Shown here piece after piece: positions 59,788 to 64,000 of a stretch of DNA of 64,000 nt (the first letter of the stretch is position 1; every line of letters starts with the position of its first letter). Source of the stretch: Hyaloraphidium curvatum. Its lineage: Eukaryota > Monoblepharomycota > Hyaloraphidiomycetes > Hyaloraphidiales > Hyaloraphidiaceae. The notes beneath the pieces were generated by a model. That model did not search any database and was not told where the DNA came from. It saw only the letters and a list, made by a program, of their open reading frames with translations. The stretch is taken from contig JAIVFI010000027.1 of NCBI GenBank assembly GCA_025558095.1, positions 544,177 through 608,176 of the forward strand, given 5' to 3'. A program made the translations under genes and the position numbers.

Positions 59788-60759
59788 ATGGACCCCAACG
59801 AGATGCTCGCCCAGATGGCGACGCAGATCCAACAGCAGCACCAGTTCAACCAGCAGCTGCTCGCTGTCGTTCAACAACTCCAAGCCCAGCAGCAACCTGC
59901 AGCCCCGCAGATCCGGCTCAAGGTGGCAGCGCCCGACCGTTTCGACGGGAAGCGCACCCATCTCCGCGGGTTCCTCGCCCAAGTCCAGCTCAACTTCGAA
60001 GCCCACCCGACGGCGTTCGAGAACGATCGCCGCAAGACCACTTTCGTCGGCAGCTACCTCGGGGGCACCGCTCTCGAATGGTTCACGCCGCTGCTCGAGG
60101 GTGACGACGAGATCCTCGACGACTACGACGAGCTCGTCGAAAGACTCAAAGCCATGTTCGGCGACGCCGACGAAGCCCGCCGCGCCGAAGCCGCTATCAA
60201 GAAGCTCGCGCAAAAGGGCTCGGCCGCCGACTACGCCGCCAAGTTCCAGCTTCTCGCCGTCAAGACCCAGTGGGACGACCGCGCGCTCATGTCGCAGTTC
60301 CGCACCGGCCTCCGGGACGATGTGCTCGACCACCTCCTCAACCGCCTCGAGCCCGCGGACTTAACTGAGCTCATTCAGCAAGCAATCAACTCCGACGACC
60401 TGCTTTACCGCCGCCGGCAGGAGAAGCAGGATCGTGCAGCATCTCGGCCTCAAGCTGGGCCAAGCCGGCCTCTCAGCTACCCGAGGCCCTCAACAAACAA
60501 TGGTCCGGCGCCCATGGATCTCGGTGCAACAACATTCAAGAAGGGACCGCTCACTGCGGAGGAGCGCCAGCGCCGCATCGCCGCCGACTTGTGCCTCTAC
60601 TGCGGCAAGCCCGGACACCGGATTCGGGAGTGCAAGGCCCGCGAAGCTGGCGAGCACAAGCTCTCGGCGACCACGACCCAGACCCCCAACCCCGCCTCGT
60701 CGGACCCGAAGACCGGACCGGCGGGAAACGGACAGACCCTGCCTGCCTCTCGGGGGTAA
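59788..60759 (+). CDS. Ty3-type Gag
   Basis: 323 aa starting MDPNEMLAQMATQIQQQHQF. It has a Gln-rich start, the capsid pattern DRFDGKRTHLRGFLAQVQL, FVGSYLGGTALEWFTPLL and YAAKFQLLAVKTQWDD, and a CCHC zinc knuckle CLYCGKPGHRIREC. It packages the element RNA into virus-like particles. The last codons are TCT CGG GGG TAA. Pol is in the -1 frame with 169 bases of overlap, and the GGG repeat before the stop is a plausible slippage site. Confidence 0.85.
   Translation: MDPNEMLAQMATQIQQQHQFNQQLLAVVQQLQAQQQPAAPQIRLKVAAPDRFDGKRTHLRGFLAQVQLNFEAHPTAFENDRRKTTFVGSYLGGTALEWFTPLLEGDDEILDDYDELVERLKAMFGDADEARRAEAAIKKLAQKGSAADYAAKFQLLAVKTQWDDRALMSQFRTGLRDDVLDHLLNRLEPADLTELIQQAINSDDLLYRRRQEKQDRAASRPQAGPSRPLSYPRPSTNNGPAPMDLGATTFKKGPLTAEERQRRIAADLCLYCGKPGHRIRECKAREAGEHKLSATTTQTPNPASSDPKTGPAGNGQTLPASRG
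60752..60759 (+). promoter_or_regulatory. Candidate -1 frameshift site
   Basis: Five G's (60752-60756) followed directly by the gag stop TAA. Slipping one base back at GGG keeps perfect pairing and leads into GTA AGG CAG, the pol frame (VRQEDLDTPEHD). It is not a standard X XXY YYZ heptamer. Confidence 0.5.
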
Positions 60760-63700
60760 GGCAGGAGGACTTGGACACTCCCGAGCATGACGACAGCTCG
60801 TCGGACGAGCCGACCATCGGTCGCCATGAACCTCAGCGCGTATTCTCTGTTACCCTTGGCTTCAAACACCGGCAATTACCTGTTTCCGCTCTTCTGGACC
60901 CCGGAGCAACTGGACTTTTCATGGACATGGACTTTTGTCGGCGCGCTCAACTGCCCTTCCGCCGAGCCCCGACCTCTGGCACTGTACAAGCGGTGGACGG
61001 CCATGCCATCCACGACGGCACCGTCGAGACCCTTTACGAGACGGCTCCGCTCCCAGTTGCCATCGGACAACACACGGACCAGATCTGTTTCACCCTGATC
61101 CGCTCCCCCGAGCGCCCCGTCATTTTCGGCATGCCCTACTTCAAGACGAAGAGCGCTACGCCGTCTCCGGACTGGGATCAATTGCTGTTCCCCGACGGGA
61201 CCTCGGTGGACCTGATATCTACGACCCAGGCGGACTCTGATGCGCCTGTCAACGTTCAGCTTCTCTCGGCCATAGACTTCGCCCGGGAGGCTCAAGGTCA
61301 CTTCGTCTACGCTGCCATCGTACTCCCTGCCGACCTCAAGCCCCCGCCGAAAGCTACCGGCATCCTGCCCGACAAGTACGCCGATTACGCGGAGATCTTC
61401 AGCGAGCAAGAGGCTACAAAGCTCCCTCCGCACCGCCCGTACGACTGCGAGATCGACCTGCTTCCTGGGACAACACCGCCGTTCAAGTCGATCCACAACC
61501 TTTCCCCAAAGGAGCTCGAGGCCCTGCGCGAGTACCTGGCAACGCAGCTCGAGAAGGGATGGATTCGCCCGTCAACTAGTTCCGCCGGCGCGCCCGTCGT
61601 CTTCTTCAGGAATCCGGATGGATCTCTTCGGGTGGCCATCGACTACCGCGGCCTCAACTCGATCACGATCAAGAATCGGTACCCGCTGCCCCTGATTTCC
61701 GAGCTTCTCGACCGCCTCAAGGACGCCAAGATCTTCACCAAGCTCGACCTCCGTGTCGGCTACAACAACGTTCGAATCCGCGAGGGTGACGAGTGGAAAA
61801 CCGCCTTCCGGACCCGCTACGGCCTCTTCGAGTTCCTCGTCATGCCGCTCGGACTCACGAACGCCCCCGCGGCTTTTCAACACTTCATGAACGACGTCTT
61901 CCGCGACGTACTCGACAAGTTCGTGGTCATCTACCTCGACGACATCCTGATCTTCAGCAAGAACCCGCACGACCATGAGCAGCATGTTCGCCTCGTTCTC
62001 CAGCGCCTCCGTGAACAGACCTTGTTCTGCAAGCTCGAAAAGTGCTCATTCGAGCAGGACTCAGTCGTATTCCTCGGATTCGTTGTCTCGGAGACCGGCA
62101 TCGGCATGGACAGCTCCAAAATCCAGACGATCCTCGACTGGCAAGCCCCGGCATCCGTGCGCGACGTCCAGGTGTTCCTCGGCTTCGCGCAGTTCTACCG
62201 CCGCTTCATCAAGGACTTCGCCGCGATCGTCAGGCCCATCACCGACCTCACACGCAGCTCGTCTCGCTCCCCGTTCTCCTGGACGCCGGCCGCGGCCGCA
62301 GCCTTCGACCAGCTCAAGGTCGCCTTCTGTTCCGCCCCGGTGCTCGCCCACCCCGACTTTGACAAGCCGTTCGTCGTGGAGACGGACGCATCGGACTATG
62401 CCATCGGCATGATACTCTCGCAGCCCGGAATGGACCCCAAGAACTTGCACCCGGTCGCATTCCTTTCTCGGAAGCTCAACGACGCCGAGATCAACTACGA
62501 CACCTTCGACAAGGAAGCTCTTGCCGTCTACGAAGCCTTTGAAGGCTGGCGGCACTACCTGGAGGGCTCTCCACATCCCGTTACGGTCTTCACTGACCAC
62601 TCGAATCTGCAGTACCTGACCTCGACCCGTACCCTGTCTCGGCGCGAGGCCCGATGGGCCTTGTACCTTTCCCAGTTCCAGATCCAGCTTGTCGTGCGCC
62701 CAGGACGCAAGAACGGCAAGGCGGACGCCCTGTCTCGTCGGCCCGAGTTCCAACTCGGCCCGGACGACCCCCTGCGACTCGTCAACACCCGCCCCCTCGT
62801 GCACCCCGTTTCCGCCCAGGACGACGACGTTGAGCACGTCATTAGCTCCGTCTCCGTCGCCGCAGGCACCTCCGACTTTCTCGGCCGGCTCCGTTCAGCA
62901 CTCGACCTCGATCCCCTCGCGCGTTCCATTCGCGCCTCCCTTGCCTCGGATCCGACCCAAGGCCGTGAGGACACGGCCTCCTGGGAGGAGGAGGAGGGAC
63001 TTCTGACCCGCAATGGACTCCTGTACCTACCGAACCGCGAGCTCCAGCTAGAGGTTCTCCGCACCCGTCACGACTCCAAGATCGCTGGACATTTGGGCAC
63101 GGCGAAGACGCACGACCTAATTTCGAGGGACTTCTGGTGGCCTTCGATCTGGAAGGACGTCAAGACCTACATTCGGACGTGCGACTTGTGCGCGCGCTCG
63201 AAGGCACCCCGTCACGCCCCGTTCGGACACTTGTACCCGCTCCCGATCCCGACGCGCAACTGGAGCTCAATCTCCATGGACTTTATCACCAAGCTCCCGG
63301 AATCCCGGGGCTGGGACTCGATCCTCGTCGTCGTGGACAGACGATCTCGACAGACCCACTTGGAGGCCTGCCGCGAGGCTGTGACGGCGAAGGACGTGGC
63401 CGATCTCTACATTCGTTCCGTTTACCGGCATCACGGACTCCCCGATGTCCTTGTGTCGGACCGTGACCCCAAGTTCGTCGCCCACTTCTGGCAAGAGCTC
63501 CATAAGACCCTCGGAACCCGTCTCAACATGTCGACGTCTTTTCACCCGCAGACCGACGGCATGCCGGAGAACAAGAACCAGACAATCGAAGCCTACCTTA
63601 GGAACTTCATCTCGTATCACCAAGACGACTGGGCCGACCTCCTGCCGTTCTGCGAGGTCGCGATCAACAATTCGCGCTCGGTCGCCTCCGGATCCTCGCC

Positions 63701-63878
63701 CTACTTCCTCAACTACGGCTTCCACCCCCGTTTCGACTTCCTCCCGCGTCGAGAGCCCACCAAGGCACCCGCCGCCGAGGACTTTACCCGCCATCTCGCC
63801 GAGATCTCTGCGGAAGCGCAGATCGAGCTCGAGCACGCCCAAGAACTCCAAGTCAAGTACGCGAACAAGCACCGCCTC
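60756..63878 (+). CDS. Ty3-type Pol, truncated by telomere
   Basis: About 1,040 aa after frameshift. A retropepsin-like domain has LLDPGATGLFMDMDF (DPG where DSG or DTG is usual). Reverse transcriptase follows with KPYDCEID-like start DCEIDLLPGT, YRGLNSITIKNRYPLPLI, TKLDLRVGYNNVRI and YLDDILIFSKN. RNase H has ETDASDYAIGMILSQ and NYDTFDKEALAVYEA. Integrase begins with an HHCC finger (HDSKIAGHLG, then CDLCARS). It continues with DDE residues in SISMDFITKLP, LVSDRDPKFVAHFW and HPQTDGMPENKNQTIEAYL. The reading ends in LQVKYANKHR, where the tail of integrase, usually followed by a chromodomain, should continue; telomere repeats start instead and supply the stop codon. Confidence 0.85.
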
Positions 63879-64000
63879 TTAGGGTTAGGTTAGGTTAGGT
63901 TAGGTTAGGTTAGGTTAGGTTAGGTTAGGTTAGGTTAGGTTAGGTTAGGTTAGGTTAGGTTAGGTTAGGTTAGGTTAGGTTAGGTTAGGTTAGGTTAGGT
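63879..64000 (+). repeat. Telomere, (TTAGG)n
   Basis: One TTAGGG hexamer (63879-63884) followed by 23 uninterrupted TTAGG pentamers to the end of the window. The G-rich strand runs 5' to 3' toward the right end, the orientation of a right-hand chromosome end. It adjoins truncated pol sequence without any subtelomeric spacer. Confidence 0.95.

Noticed and set aside
1-64000. tRNA, rRNA or other RNA genes; bacterial promoters and operons
   Set aside because: None recognised by eye; the window has introns, long intergenic regions and no ribosome binding sites.

Overview
This window is the right-hand end of a chromosome (or contig) of a GC-rich eukaryote, most likely an early-diverging fungus. 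It has long protein-coding exons and very short introns (about 50-101 nt, usually GTGNGT or GTAAG donors, CTGAC or CTAAY branch sites and CAG acceptors). It also carries a fungal-style double zinc-finger protein, fungal-type retroelements and, at the extreme right, 23 copies of a TTAGG telomere repeat. There are no operons, ribosome binding sites, CRISPR arrays or recognisable RNA genes. The fungal assignment is an inference from gene content and architecture; the species is not determined.

Layout. Positions 1-17.8 kb mix housekeeping-type genes (asparaginase-like protein, small secreted Cys-rich protein, GT61-like glycosyltransferase, F-box/leucine-rich protein, acyl-CoA thioesterase, a frameshifted protein kinase) with five copies of a seven-transmembrane family; a sixth copy lies at 51-52.7 kb. 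Positions 18-29.5 kb hold a class 3 lipase, members and relics of a second multicopy family (called here the LVD family), a secreted transglutaminase-like protein, a small mitochondrial protein, a phytanoyl-CoA dioxygenase-like enzyme and a Gly-rich secreted protein. Positions 29.7-35.8 kb are two tandem paralogues of a large Cys-rich, probably GPI-anchored surface protein. Positions 36-38 kb are broken LVD-family copies, one interrupted by a 378-bp inverted-repeat element. A RING-H2 ligase follows. An approximately 7-kb non-LTR retrotransposon with three overlapping ORFs lies at 40-47 kb. Positions 47-57.3 kb carry an unknown protein, an LVD relic, an amidohydrolase, the sixth 7TM copy and a large ubiquitin-specific protease. 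From 57.6 kb to the end are a zinc-finger gene, a broken Gag, a Ty3-like retrotransposon and the telomere, which truncates the retrotransposon's integrase.

The region looks subtelomeric: lineage-specific families are expanded and decaying, mobile elements cluster toward the end, and several genes carry single-base frameshifts, internal duplications or in-frame stops. Several frameshifts are in homopolymers, so sequencing or assembly error must be separated from true pseudogenisation. The most interesting items are (i) the 7TM family, whose topology resembles insect-type gustatory-receptor-like proteins, (ii) the tri-ORF non-LTR element with stop/start overlaps, (iii) the 378-bp foldback element with a 5-bp target duplication in an LVD gene, and (iv) the direct fusion of a pol gene to a pentameric telomere repeat.
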